64,000 bases of DNA from Bacteroidota bacterium (lineage in GTDB: Bacteria; Bacteroidota; Bacteroidia; UKL13-3): positions 85,061 through 149,060 of the forward strand of contig JAIYAT010000010.1 in the NCBI GenBank assembly GCA_027488905.1. The letters run 5' to 3'. The translations under genes and the position numbers were made by a program. The notes under the pieces were generated by a model. It saw only the letters and a list, made by a program, of their open reading frames with translations, had not been told where the DNA came from and ran no database searches. Each line of letters starts with the position of its first letter. Position 1 is the first letter of the stretch. Shown in pieces: positions 9,055 through 17,663 of this stretch.

Positions 9055-11241
9055 TTATTTAATGAAGAGCATTTCTCTGTATTTAGGGAGCTTCCAAAGT
9101 TCATCATCTACTAAATATTCAAGCGAATCACTTGAATCTCTAATTGGGTCAAACAAAGGTTTAACCTTTTTGCAAATTGCCAATGCACTTTCATGCGAGC
9201 TCTTTGCATGATGCGCTTTTTCCAATTCTACTTGTAGCTTTTGCACATTGCTGTAAATGGTTTTAATATGCCCGCTAATTTCTTTAATCAAATTTACCTG
9301 AACTTCTGTGTCAGATTTTGAAAGACCTGCTGCTTTCATTGCATCTACACTTTCAGCCAAATTTCTTTGGTAAGCAATGGCAGCTGGGATTACGTGTGAA
9401 GTGGCCAATTGCGCTAGTAATTTAGCTTCAATGTCTAATTTCTTCACATAAAGTTCTTGCATGATTTCGTAACGCGCATTCAATTCAATCTCATTGAAGA
9501 TTTCATTGCTCACGAACAAATCCCTAGCAGACTTGCTAATATAAGCATTCAAAGCCTCTGGGGTAGTTTTGATATTATTCAAACCACGCTTAGCGGCTTC
9601 TGCTACCCATTCGTCTCCATATCCGTTACCTTCAAAAAGAATTTTTTTGCTGGTTTTGTAATATCCTTTAAGTACTTCCAAAATAGCATCTTCTTTTTTG
9701 CTGCTATTTTTCTTAATATGTGCATCAACTTCTGCCTTAAACTTGTTCAACTGATTAGCCATGATGGTATTTAAAACAATCATCGCGTTTGCGCTATTTG
9801 CACTTGAGCCAACCGCTCTAAATTCAAATTTATTCCCGGTAAATGCAAATGGTGAAGTTCTATTCCTATCAGTATTGTCTAATAAAATATCTGGAATCTT
9901 ATTTACATTGATGCTTGCAGCTTTACTCGCTTTGCTGGTTGCTTTATTGTTTAAAAGACTTTCCAAAACTTCTGTCATTTGTGTGCCAATAAAGATACTC
10001 ATAATCGCAGGAGGGGCTTCATTGGCTCCTAAACGATGGTCGTTGCCAGCAGAAGCAATTGAAGCACGCAATAAATCAGCATGGTCGTGTACTGCTTTGA
10101 TAACATTTACAAAGAAACTTAAGAATTGTAAATTATTGGCTGGGTCTTTTGTTGGAGCCAATAAATTAACACCTGTATCGGTTATTAAACTCCAGTTATT
10201 GTGTTTACCACTGCCATTAACACCCGCAAATGGTTTTTCATGCAGTAATACTTTAAAATGGTGGCGTTGAGCAACTTTTTCCATTACGTCCATCAATAGC
10301 TGGTTATGGTCGATGGCTAAGTTAACTTCTTCAAAGTTTGGTGCACACTCAAATTGAGAAGGTGCCACTTCGTTGTGACGCGTTTTTAAAGGAATGCCTA
10401 ATTTATAACACTCAATTTCAAAATCCACCATAAAATCATGCACTCGTGGCGGAATTGAACCAAAGTAATGGTCTTCCAATTGCTGCCCTTTTTCTGGAGA
10501 AAGGCCAATTAAAGTGCGTCCTGTTAGCATTAAGTCAGGTCTTGCGATAACCATTGCCTCATCCACCAAAAAGTATTCTTGTTCTATTCCTAAAGAAGCG
10601 AAGGCTTTTTGAACTTGCTTATCAAAGTAGCTAGAAACTACGTTTACCACTGATTTCTCAACAGCGTGCAAGGCTTTTAATAATGGGGCTTTATAATCTA
10701 AGGCTTCACCAGTATAGGAAACAAAAATGGTTGGGATACAAAGCGTTTTTCCGTTAGAGCCTTCCATGATGAAAGCTGGCGAAGAAGGGTCCCAAGCCGT
10801 ATAACCGCGAGCTTCAAAAGTATTTCTAATTCCGCCGTTAGGGAAGCTAGAGGCATCTGGTTCTTGTTGAACCAAAGCGCTGCCACTAAATTTTTCTACA
10901 GATCTTCCATCTTCTGTAGGTTCAAAAAATGAATCATGCTTCTCTGCAGTTGCACCTGTTAAAGGTTGAAACCAATGGGTGTAGTGGCTAACTCCTTTTG
11001 ACATTGCCCAAGCTTTCATGCCGCTTGCCACTTGGTCTGCAACATTTCTATCAATTTTTTCACCATTTCTGATGGCATTTGAAACCGCTTTGTAGGCCTC
11101 TTTGCTTAAAAATTGCAACATGGCAGCATCGTTGAAAACATTGCTGTTAAAGTAGTCCGAAATTTTATCGGAAGGAGGAATGACACTTACGGTTTCTCTG
11201 GCTTGAACCGTGTCTAAAGCCTTAAATCTCAAAGTTAGCAT
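9055..11241 (-). CDS. glnN: Glutamine synthetase type III
   Basis: Makes glutamine from glutamate, ammonia and ATP. The 728-residue length and the N-terminal extension before the catalytic core mark the GSIII class, first described in Bacteroides and cyanobacteria, rather than GSI (about 470 residues). Visible active-site motifs are GIEQEYFLVDE, a NGSGKHNNWSL nucleotide/metal segment and EFRAVGSSANSANAM near residue 470. The C-terminal 200 residues are helical and GSIII-specific. The gene is monocistronic: it has its own terminator and a 118-base leader gap before the next gene. No amt or glnK partner is in the window. Confidence 0.93.
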   Translation of the reverse strand: MLTLRFKALDTVQARETVSVIPPSDKISDYFNSNVFNDAAMLQFLSKEAYKAVSNAIRNGEKIDRNVADQVASGMKAWAMSKGVSHYTHWFQPLTGATAEKHDSFFEPTEDGRSVEKFSGSALVQQEPDASSFPNGGIRNTFEARGYTAWDPSSPAFIMEGSNGKTLCIPTIFVSYTGEALDYKAPLLKALHAVEKSVVNVVSSYFDKQVQKAFASLGIEQEYFLVDEAMVIARPDLMLTGRTLIGLSPEKGQQLEDHYFGSIPPRVHDFMVDFEIECYKLGIPLKTRHNEVAPSQFECAPNFEEVNLAIDHNQLLMDVMEKVAQRHHFKVLLHEKPFAGVNGSGKHNNWSLITDTGVNLLAPTKDPANNLQFLSFFVNVIKAVHDHADLLRASIASAGNDHRLGANEAPPAIMSIFIGTQMTEVLESLLNNKATSKASKAASINVNKIPDILLDNTDRNRTSPFAFTGNKFEFRAVGSSANSANAMIVLNTIMANQLNKFKAEVDAHIKKNSSKKEDAILEVLKGYYKTSKKILFEGNGYGDEWVAEAAKRGLNNIKTTPEALNAYISKSARDLFVSNEIFNEIELNARYEIMQELYVKKLDIEAKLLAQLATSHVIPAAIAYQRNLAESVDAMKAAGLSKSDTEVQVNLIKEISGHIKTIYSNVQKLQVELEKAHHAKSSHESALAICKKVKPLFDPIRDSSDSLEYLVDDELWKLPKYREMLFIK

Positions 11242-11359
11242 AGTGCAGATTCGTTTAATTGGCCGCGAAGATAAGTTTATCTTTAATTATTAATTGCCTA
11301 AATAGTAAACAATTAATCCGCATTTTTTGGTTCAATCCAAAAATCTAACCTTTTTTCTA

Positions 11360-12298
11360 TTATAAATCATTAAAGGAAGCCAGCAATCCTTCTTTTAAGG
11401 CATAATGGCTGGCAATAATTCGGTTTGAACCTAGCCTTTTTATCACAAAGTTCATTAAAGCAGTTGCAGCAACTATCATGTCTATCCTAAAATCTGGAAG
11501 TCCTTTCATTTGTTGCCTTTGGAGCTGGGTGCTTTGCATGATGTAATTTGAGAATTTAATTACTTGGTCATTTGAAACTTCTTGTGCATGCGTGCTAATG
11601 CCTTGCAATGTTTCATTTAAATCATTCTCTAAAATTTCCCTAAGGGTGTCAAAACTGCCTGCCGAGCCAGCAAACCAATTGGCCTGATGTTTGGCTTGTT
11701 CTTGCCAAACTTCTTCAAGTGTAGTTTCAAAATAATTTTCGAGATGTTGAATTTCTAATTGGGTAATGGGTTCAGAGAAATTAAATTTATCAATGAGTCT
11801 TGCAGCGCCTATTTCAAAACTTTTTTTCCAGATAATATTATTTTCTTGGCCAAGAATAAATTCTACACTTCCTCCACCAATATCCATAACCCAAATAGGT
11901 TCTTTAGGAAGGGTGAATGAGTAAAAAACTCCTTTATATATGAGTTCAGCCTCTTGGTTTCCTTCTATTTTTTTTATGTTGAACCCAAAACGTTGACGAA
12001 TTTCTTGAAGAAAAGCCTCACCATTGCTAGCATTTCTAATGGCAGAAGTTCCAGTGGCAAGAATTTTTGTAACCTCGAACTCCTTTACTTTTTCTGCAAA
12101 AATTGTTAAAGCTTGTATAGCTCTTTGCCAAGCTTCATTTGTAATAAATCCTTTATTAATGCCTCCTTGCCCAATTTTTACAGGCAATTGAAGTTGATAG
12201 ACTTCTTCAATTTGGTTCAAACCAAACCTTCCAATTAACAAATGAAAAGTATTGGTGCCCAAATCAATAACCGCTAAAGTAGGATGGCTATTCAGCAT
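11360..12298 (-). CDS. Ppx/GppA family exopolyphosphatase/pppGpp phosphatase
   Basis: A 312-residue member of the ASKHA-fold Ppx/GppA phosphatases that hydrolyse polyphosphate or the pentaphosphate alarmone. The P1 phosphate-binding loop AVIDLGTNTFHLLIG is at residue 9, and the second loop VMDIGGGSVEFILG lies near residue 140. It has only the two N-terminal ASKHA lobes and lacks the C-terminal HD-like region of the 500-residue E. coli enzymes, so I cannot choose between Ppx and GppA activity. Two copies of the GGTTYRAACC dyad fall inside the gene. It is 55 bases downstream of the pyruvate dehydrogenase E2 gene, with a 7-bp-period repeat tract between. Confidence 0.88.
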   Translation of the reverse strand: MLNSHPTLAVIDLGTNTFHLLIGRFGLNQIEEVYQLQLPVKIGQGGINKGFITNEAWQRAIQALTIFAEKVKEFEVTKILATGTSAIRNASNGEAFLQEIRQRFGFNIKKIEGNQEAELIYKGVFYSFTLPKEPIWVMDIGGGSVEFILGQENNIIWKKSFEIGAARLIDKFNFSEPITQLEIQHLENYFETTLEEVWQEQAKHQANWFAGSAGSFDTLREILENDLNETLQGISTHAQEVSNDQVIKFSNYIMQSTQLQRQQMKGLPDFRIDMIVAATALMNFVIKRLGSNRIIASHYALKEGLLASFNDL

Positions 12299-12320
12299 TA
12301 AAAAAAGTTATAAGTAGTTT

Positions 12321-12351
12321 GCCAGCTGCTAGGGGCCAACTGCCAGAAGCT
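12321..12351. repeat. Degenerate 7-bp tandem repeat tract
   Basis: Four consecutive heptamers, GCCAGCT, GCTAGGG, GCCAACT, GCCAGAA, then GC. They share a GC-leading pattern and fill most of the 55-bp gap between the E2 and phosphatase genes. A related tract lies at 62078-62119. Confidence 0.6.
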
Positions 12352-12353
12352 AT

Positions 12354-13604
12354 TTAAACCAACATCATAACTGGATTCTCAAGCAATTCCTTTAAGGTTT
12401 GCAAGAAAGCAGAACCTGTTGCGCCATCTACCACGCGGTGGTCGCAGCTTAGGGTTACTTTCATCACTTGAGCAATTTTCATTTCACCATTTTTGGCAAT
12501 AACAGTTTCTTTTGCAGCACCTACTGCCAGAATACATGCATCTGGTGGATTGATGATAGCTGTAAACTCGTCTATTCCAAACATGCCTAGATTAGAAATA
12601 GTAAATGTATTTCCTTCAAACTCATTTGGCTGAAGTTTTTTGCTTTTAGCTTTTTCTGCCAGTTGTTTTACTTCTGCACTGATGTGAGAAAGGGACTTGT
12701 TATCAGCAAATTTTACAACTGGAACGATAAGTCCATCTTCTATGGCTACTGCAACTCCCACATGAATATGCTGGTTGTAACGAATTTTATCTCCCAACCA
12801 ACTCGAATTTGCGTTAGGATTTTTGCGAAGTGACAAGGCTACAGCTTTTATGATGATATCGTTTACAGAGATTTTAACCTCGCTAAATTCATTAATTTGT
12901 TTGCGTGCACTAATAACATTGTCCATTACAATGCTCATCGTAAGGTAGAAATGAGGTGCAGTATGCTTGCTTTCCCCTAATCTACGAGCAATTGCTTTAC
13001 GCATTTGGCTCACAGGAACTTCTGTAAAGCTCTCGCTTGCAACTATTTGTGGCAGAGCAATTGGTGCAGCAACCTTGCTAGTGGTAGTATGAGCAGCAGG
13101 TGAAAAATTCTCAACATCGCGTTTAACGATGCGGCCATTGTCGCCACTGCCACTTACCTGGCCTAGATCTATTCCTTTTTCTTTGGCAATAGATTTTGCT
13201 AGAGGTGAAGCAATGAGTCTGCCGTCAGCAACAGTTTGGGCAACAGTAGAAGGCGTTGATTCTGTTTGGGTTGGGGCAACAGGAGCGATGTCGGTTGTAG
13301 TTTGAGCAGGAGTAATAGGTGCTGTTGCAGTAGGGCTTCCAGACAATAATGCCGTAATATCCTCACCAGCATTTCCAATAATAGCAATAAGCGCGTCAAC
13401 TGGAACAGAACCTCCAGCAGGAATTCCAATATGAAGTAGCGTTCCTTTTACAAAGTTTTCCAATTCCATGGTGGCTTTATCTGTTTCTACCTCGGCTAAA
13501 ATATCCCCAGGTTTTACAGCATCACCAACATTCTTCAACCACGAAACAATAACCCCTTCGGTCATTGTATCACTCATTTTGGGCATTCTTATTACTTCGG
13601 CCAT
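12354..13604 (-). CDS. pdhC: Pyruvate dehydrogenase E2, dihydrolipoamide acetyltransferase
   Basis: Transfers the acetyl group from lipoyl-lysine to coenzyme A within the pyruvate dehydrogenase complex. I start at the second ATG (13604), which gives the family N-terminus MAEVIRMPKMSDTM; the upstream ATG adds ten unusual residues. Visible in order are one lipoyl domain with the lipoylated Lys in EVETDKATME, a Thr/Ala/Pro/Gln-rich swinging linker (about 85-130), an E1/E3-binding domain (LIASPLAKSIAKEKGIDL...GSGDNGRI) and the acyltransferase core ending with the catalytic CDHRVVDGATG. Total 416 residues. E1 and E3 genes are not adjacent. A branched-chain E2 is possible but less likely from the N-terminal sequence. 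Confidence 0.9.
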   Translation of the reverse strand: MAEVIRMPKMSDTMTEGVIVSWLKNVGDAVKPGDILAEVETDKATMELENFVKGTLLHIGIPAGGSVPVDALIAIIGNAGEDITALLSGSPTATAPITPAQTTTDIAPVAPTQTESTPSTVAQTVADGRLIASPLAKSIAKEKGIDLGQVSGSGDNGRIVKRDVENFSPAAHTTTSKVAAPIALPQIVASESFTEVPVSQMRKAIARRLGESKHTAPHFYLTMSIVMDNVISARKQINEFSEVKISVNDIIIKAVALSLRKNPNANSSWLGDKIRYNQHIHVGVAVAIEDGLIVPVVKFADNKSLSHISAEVKQLAEKAKSKKLQPNEFEGNTFTISNLGMFGIDEFTAIINPPDACILAVGAAKETVIAKNGEMKIAQVMKVTLSCDHRVVDGATGSAFLQTLKELLENPVMMLV

Positions 13605-13777
13605 TGCGTTATGGTATTTTTTTGCGAACTGCAAAAATATTCTTTAATCCTATTGGTGCAAGTTAAAAAAGCGGGAATGTGGGTAAAATCTTAGCTTTTA
13701 CATAATTTGTAAAACTCCAATTTTTATGCTTTTCTTTCTAAAGTTGATTTTATTCTCAAATTTGAGTTGAGGAAATG

Positions 13778-15472
13778 TTATAAAATTTTGTATAAATAAA
13801 TTTTGCGGTAACTAACAACCGTTTCAAATTTTTTAATGAATTGAAGTTTAGTATTATTTAGTATTTCAACAGCTGAAAGTATATAATTGGTATTCATATT
13901 TTTAGCTTGTTCATAATTATAATTGAGGTTTTTTATGCTAACAGTATCATGCTTTGTGTAGATATTTTTATAATTTAATTCAGATGAAAAAGAATAGCAT
14001 CGGCTTCCAAATTCAGTAAAGTACTTGTGAATGGCACTGTCTTTTTTTAATTCATCCTGTATAATTTTATAAAAATCATTTTTAAAATCTAGTCTATAAT
14101 TATTTTGATAACTATCTAAAGTTTTTATTCCATTAAATTGGGCTATATTTGGTTCAAAGCCAATACATAATACATTGCCATAGTCTTTGTGATTATTTTC
14201 AAGTTCCTCTCTTACAGAATCAAATAAGTACTTGTCGAAATATTTATGATAAGTCATGGTTTTTCTTTTTTCTATCAAGTTGTTCAACTCATCATTTCCA
14301 TTGTAAACGCTGAATAAACTAATAAGCCAAACACCCAAAATACTTACTTTCTTTAAGTTCGATTCATTACCAATTTCTTTAGAAATTAATGCAATTAGAA
14401 TTAATATTAAAGTTGGAAGTAGAAAAACAAATCTTGAGAAGTTAAATTCTTTTAACCCTTTAGGTAAACTGTTAAAATTGAAAAAGGCTTCAAATAATGC
14501 AATTGATAGAAAAAGTAGCAATAACAATAGGATCTTCTGATTTATTTTCCTTTTAAAAATTAGCAAGACTGTCAAGGAGATATAAATTGGATAGGTGTTA
14601 ATGAATCCCATATGATTATAGGTTCCATCAAATAGTCTTAGCTTTAGTCTATTAAATGAATCTTCTAAAGAGGTTTGAGACCAGTTCACTACCTTCCACC
14701 CTGCCCTATGTGATTCAATATTTGAAAAAATGGCATTATAAAAAAGTGGAAATTCAATTAGTAGGCTAATAAATGAGAAGATAAGAATTGCCTTAATATA
14801 AGTAAAATTAATATTTCTATTTCCATTGCCCATAAAATCGTATAAACCTATTAGGAAAAGAATAGAAACGAAAAATGGAACTGTTATAACTAAATTGGAA
14901 TAAAAAGGAAATAAACAAATGATTACCCAATCTTTCCAATCATAATCCTTTTTTAATATGTTTAGGAATGCATATAACAAAATCGGTTGACCTGCCCCTG
15001 AAATGCCATACAAAGTCCAGTAATTTAATAATCCAAATACTAGAGCAAACATCACACTTTGGATATTATTTAAGGATAGATGTTTTTTAGCTAAAAGAAA
15101 AAAACCGAAATATCCAATAGAGTGAACTAGAAAACTGTTTAAAACGTAGGCTTGAAAAGGTTTAAAAAGAATGAAAAATACAAAAGTAAGGTTAAAGCCA
15201 GATTTAAAGAAACTTCTCTCCAAACCATTCATTGGTCCTAGAACTTTTGCATTTAAATCAAAACCTAAGAGATTGTTCGATTCAATAAGCAGCTTTATCC
15301 ATACTAAATCACTATCCAAACAGTCATGTATCACAACATAACACTCTCCTCCTTTAAAAAACCAAATTGAAAAGATGATAATTAAAATTAACCACCCAAA
15401 AAGTAGTGTAAAGTTGATATTATTAATAAATGGCCATTTTTTTTGAAGTATATTTTTTATAGACAGAAGCAT
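13778..15472 (-). CDS. Polytopic inner-membrane protein, possible DUF6044-type
   Basis: About 564 residues with an estimated 10-12 membrane segments. I prefer the internal ATG (15472), just ahead of the first hydrophobic run; the frame extends 66 bases further with atypical residues. After TM1 there is a conserved-looking HDCLDSDLVWIKLL, resembling the acidic motif after the first helix of GT-C glycosyltransferase-like membrane proteins and of DUF6044; I make that family call from memory only. A soluble C-terminal part (about 430-564) is Tyr/Asn/Lys-rich. The gene is visibly more AT-rich than its neighbours, using many ATA, AAT and TTA codons, which suggests recent acquisition. It stands alone with 173 bases after it and over 300 before it. 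Confidence 0.6.
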   Translation of the reverse strand: MLLSIKNILQKKWPFINNINFTLLFGWLILIIIFSIWFFKGGECYVVIHDCLDSDLVWIKLLIESNNLLGFDLNAKVLGPMNGLERSFFKSGFNLTFVFFILFKPFQAYVLNSFLVHSIGYFGFFLLAKKHLSLNNIQSVMFALVFGLLNYWTLYGISGAGQPILLYAFLNILKKDYDWKDWVIICLFPFYSNLVITVPFFVSILFLIGLYDFMGNGNRNINFTYIKAILIFSFISLLIEFPLFYNAIFSNIESHRAGWKVVNWSQTSLEDSFNRLKLRLFDGTYNHMGFINTYPIYISLTVLLIFKRKINQKILLLLLLFLSIALFEAFFNFNSLPKGLKEFNFSRFVFLLPTLILILIALISKEIGNESNLKKVSILGVWLISLFSVYNGNDELNNLIEKRKTMTYHKYFDKYLFDSVREELENNHKDYGNVLCIGFEPNIAQFNGIKTLDSYQNNYRLDFKNDFYKIIQDELKKDSAIHKYFTEFGSRCYSFSSELNYKNIYTKHDTVSIKNLNYNYEQAKNMNTNYILSAVEILNNTKLQFIKKFETVVSYRKIYLYKIL

Positions 15473-15829
15473 CAAATTGACTTGGTTTAATTGTAAATAT
15501 TTGGTATTTGTTAATAAAAATCTCGATTGGCAAAGCAATACTAAAACTAAATCAAAATTATTATAAATAGTTATAAAATAAAATAGTTCTCAACTTAACA
15601 AATGGAATGGGTACTTATTTCAAAATTATACTTATTAAAATTCAACAAACTATTTGATGAAGGTAAAACACAAAAATCAACAAGGGTGAAAACTGTTGGA
15701 CTTTTTTATTTTCAATGGTATTGGCTAACGGTAATTATGCAATATCAAGGTCTTTTTAGCAATTGGCAAACTTTTTTGATATTCAAAATGTAAAGAAGGA
15801 GGTAATTTTAGTTCCATACATATATACTA
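15473..15829. other. AT-rich gap without a convincing gene
   Basis: These 357 bases are strongly AT-rich. They hold a 63-codon plus-strand open frame (15602-15793) with no recognisable motif, which I regard as chance, and no clear hairpin, tRNA or repeat. They probably contain the promoter for the membrane protein gene on the minus strand. Confidence 0.5.
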
Positions 15830-16279
15830 TTAAAATTTCTTCTTCCATATTTTATCTGTATGTTCTAGATACAATGGCAAAGCAGAAGAGCCATACCATT
15901 CTAAAATTTCTGGTTCAAATATTTTAACGTTAATGGTTGCATCGCCTTGCAAGAGTGCAATAACCTCTTCTCTTTTGGAGGCATTCAAAATAAAAATTCC
16001 TCTGTAACCTTTATTATTTGATGTTATGGGTCCAGAAACTACTAATTTTCCTGCTTCCTCCATTTTTTTCATATTTTCAAAATGGCTTTTGAAGCAGCTG
16101 TCTCTGTAGGCCTTGTCTTTTACTAAATTTTCACCTGATTTAAGTATTACTAAGTAATATTTCTTCATGCCAAAGTCATCTCCACCAAGCTTTTTGGCGA
16201 ATGTGCTATCATAATTTGGATTTTGGGCTAGGGTTATTTTTGCAAGTAGAATAAGCAAAAGACTAAATAATGTTTTCAT
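15830..16279 (-). CDS. Secreted YciI-like (YCII domain) protein
   Basis: About 149 residues from the ATG at 16279, chosen because it opens a signal peptide (MKTLFSLLLILLAKITLAQ). The mature part has a YCII/ferredoxin-like alpha-beta fold pattern: KYYLVILKSGEN, then HFENMKKMEEAGKLVVSGPI, GIFILNAS and a DPAxxAG-type segment replaced by GDATINVKIFEPEILEWYG. YciI-family proteins are mostly cytoplasmic and of uncertain function, so export is notable but seen elsewhere in Bacteroidota. It is divergent from thyA across 115 bases. A second, cytoplasmic YciI-like gene lies at 24956-25309. Confidence 0.72.
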   Translation of the reverse strand: MKTLFSLLLILLAKITLAQNPNYDSTFAKKLGGDDFGMKKYYLVILKSGENLVKDKAYRDSCFKSHFENMKKMEEAGKLVVSGPITSNNKGYRGIFILNASKREEVIALLQGDATINVKIFEPEILEWYGSSALPLYLEHTDKIWKKKF

Positions 16280-16394
16280 CAAAGTTTTATTTTGGAATTT
16301 GAGTTGACAATATAATGAAAGATTTAAACTCATAAAATTTAGATAGGGAATCTATGCGAAAGATTTATTTTTGACCAGTTGGATTTCACTTTAT

Positions 16395-17189
16395 ATGAAT
16401 CAATACGAAACACTATTAAAGCACATTTACGAAAACGGAAATGAAAAGGCCGACCGCACAGGCACTGGCACCAAAAGCATATTTGGGGCTCAAATACGTT
16501 TTAATCTAAATGAGGGTTTCCCCTTAATTACCACCAAAAAGGTACATTTAAAATCTATCATACATGAGCTACTTTGGTTTATCAAAGGAGAAACAAATAC
16601 AAAATATCTAAAAGATAATGGCGTAAGTATTTGGGATGAATGGGCCGATGCTAATGGAGAACTTGGTCCGGTTTATGGCTACCAATGGCGCTCTTGGCCA
16701 AGTCCAGATGGTAAGCATATAGACCAATTAAGCGAAGTGATTGAAACTTTAAAGTCGAATCCAGATAGCCGAAGAATTATCGTAAGTGCTTGGAATGTAG
16801 CGGATTTGTCAAAAATGGCCTTAATGCCTTGCCATGCTTTTTTTCAGTTTTATGTGGCAGGTGGTAAGTTAAGTTGTCAATTGTATCAACGCAGTGCAGA
16901 CATGTTTCTGGGGGTTCCTTTTAATATTGCCTCTTATGCTTTATTAACCCACATGGTTGCTCATGTTTGTGGGTTGGAAGTTGGTGATTTTGTGCACACA
17001 TTTGGAGATGCGCATATTTATAGTAATCATTATGACCAAGTAGGACTGCAACTTTCTAGAGAACCTAAACCTTACCCAACTTTGGTGATGAACAAAAATG
17101 TCAAGTCTATTTTTGATTTTACATTTGAAGATTTCTCTTTTGAGGGTTATGACCCACATCCTGCAATTAAAGCACCAGTAGCGGTTTAA
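16395..17189 (+). CDS. thyA: Thymidylate synthase
   Basis: Methylates dUMP to dTMP with methylene-tetrahydrofolate. From the ATG at 16395 the protein is 264 residues, the same as E. coli ThyA; an upstream in-frame TTG adds eight unlikely residues. Signature segments are [14 protein letters not shown] near the N-terminus, LWDEWAD-like [21 protein letters not shown], the nucleophilic cysteine in [14 protein letters not shown], the [20 protein letters not shown] helix and the C-terminal IKAPVAV. Nothing is missing. The stop lies three bases from the convergent DUF4783 gene. In many genomes folA follows thyA; it does not here. Confidence 0.96.
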   Translation: MNQYETLLKHIYENGNEKADRTGTGTKSIFGAQIRFNLNEGFPLITTKKVHLKSIIHELLWFIKGETNTKYLKDNGVSIWDEWADANGELGPVYGYQWRSWPSPDGKHIDQLSEVIETLKSNPDSRRIIVSAWNVADLSKMALMPCHAFFQFYVAGGKLSCQLYQRSADMFLGVPFNIASYALLTHMVAHVCGLEVGDFVHTFGDAHIYSNHYDQVGLQLSREPKPYPTLVMNKNVKSIFDFTFEDFSFEGYDPHPAIKAPVAV

Positions 17190-17191
17190 AT

Positions 17192-17578
17192 TTACTCTCT
17201 TTCCAATTTGAATTCATTTACCTGCATACCCTTACCATTATCTTTCATAAAAATATAGCTGCGAAACTTACCATTGCTGGCCTCATAAATGATAATGGCA
17301 TATTTAGCACCTTGACCAGAGGAACCTTTGTGCTGAATACTCACTGATTTAGGTGGGTGCTGATTAAAAAATGTACGCAACATTTGCTCTGCCTGTTGCT
17401 TGCTATAAATACCCTCATTGTCTAACAAGGTTAATTCTACACTACTGCTAAAAAATTGTGTAAGGCCGCCAACTTGCCCTAGTTTCATGGCCCCTGCAAT
17501 TTCATCAAAACTATCCGACTTAGATTGAAAGCCAAATAAACTTATTAATAATACTCCTAAAACAACTAATTTTTTCAT
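17192..17578 (-). CDS. Exported DUF4783-like protein
   Basis: A 128-residue protein with a signal peptide (MKKLVVLGVLLISLFGFQS). The mature part resembles DUF4783, a Bacteroidota family with an NTF2-like cone fold: an N-terminal helix pair (FDEIAGAMKLGQVGGLTQFFSS), VELTLLDNEGIYSKQQAEQML, then strands ending YIFMKDNGKGMQVNEFKLERE. No enzymatic residue is evident. It is convergent with thyA and divergent from gpmI, so it is probably transcribed alone. Confidence 0.72.
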   Translation of the reverse strand: MKKLVVLGVLLISLFGFQSKSDSFDEIAGAMKLGQVGGLTQFFSSSVELTLLDNEGIYSKQQAEQMLRTFFNQHPPKSVSIQHKGSSGQGAKYAIIIYEASNGKFRSYIFMKDNGKGMQVNEFKLERE

Positions 17579-17663
17579 GCTGATTTTTGATAAAAATTGC
17601 CAAAAACTATGCCACTAATATATATCAGTTCTTTTGTGAATGAAAAGGAATATTTTCGCTCCC

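Noticed and set aside
9761-10270. 169-codon frame on the plus strand opposite glnN
   Set aside because: It lies wholly inside a well-supported glutamine synthetase gene and its residues are the low-information mirror of that coding strand.
15602-15793. 63-codon plus-strand open frame in the AT-rich gap
   Set aside because: No domain, signal or membrane pattern, no start signal, and composition of noncoding DNA; open frames of this size are expected by chance here.
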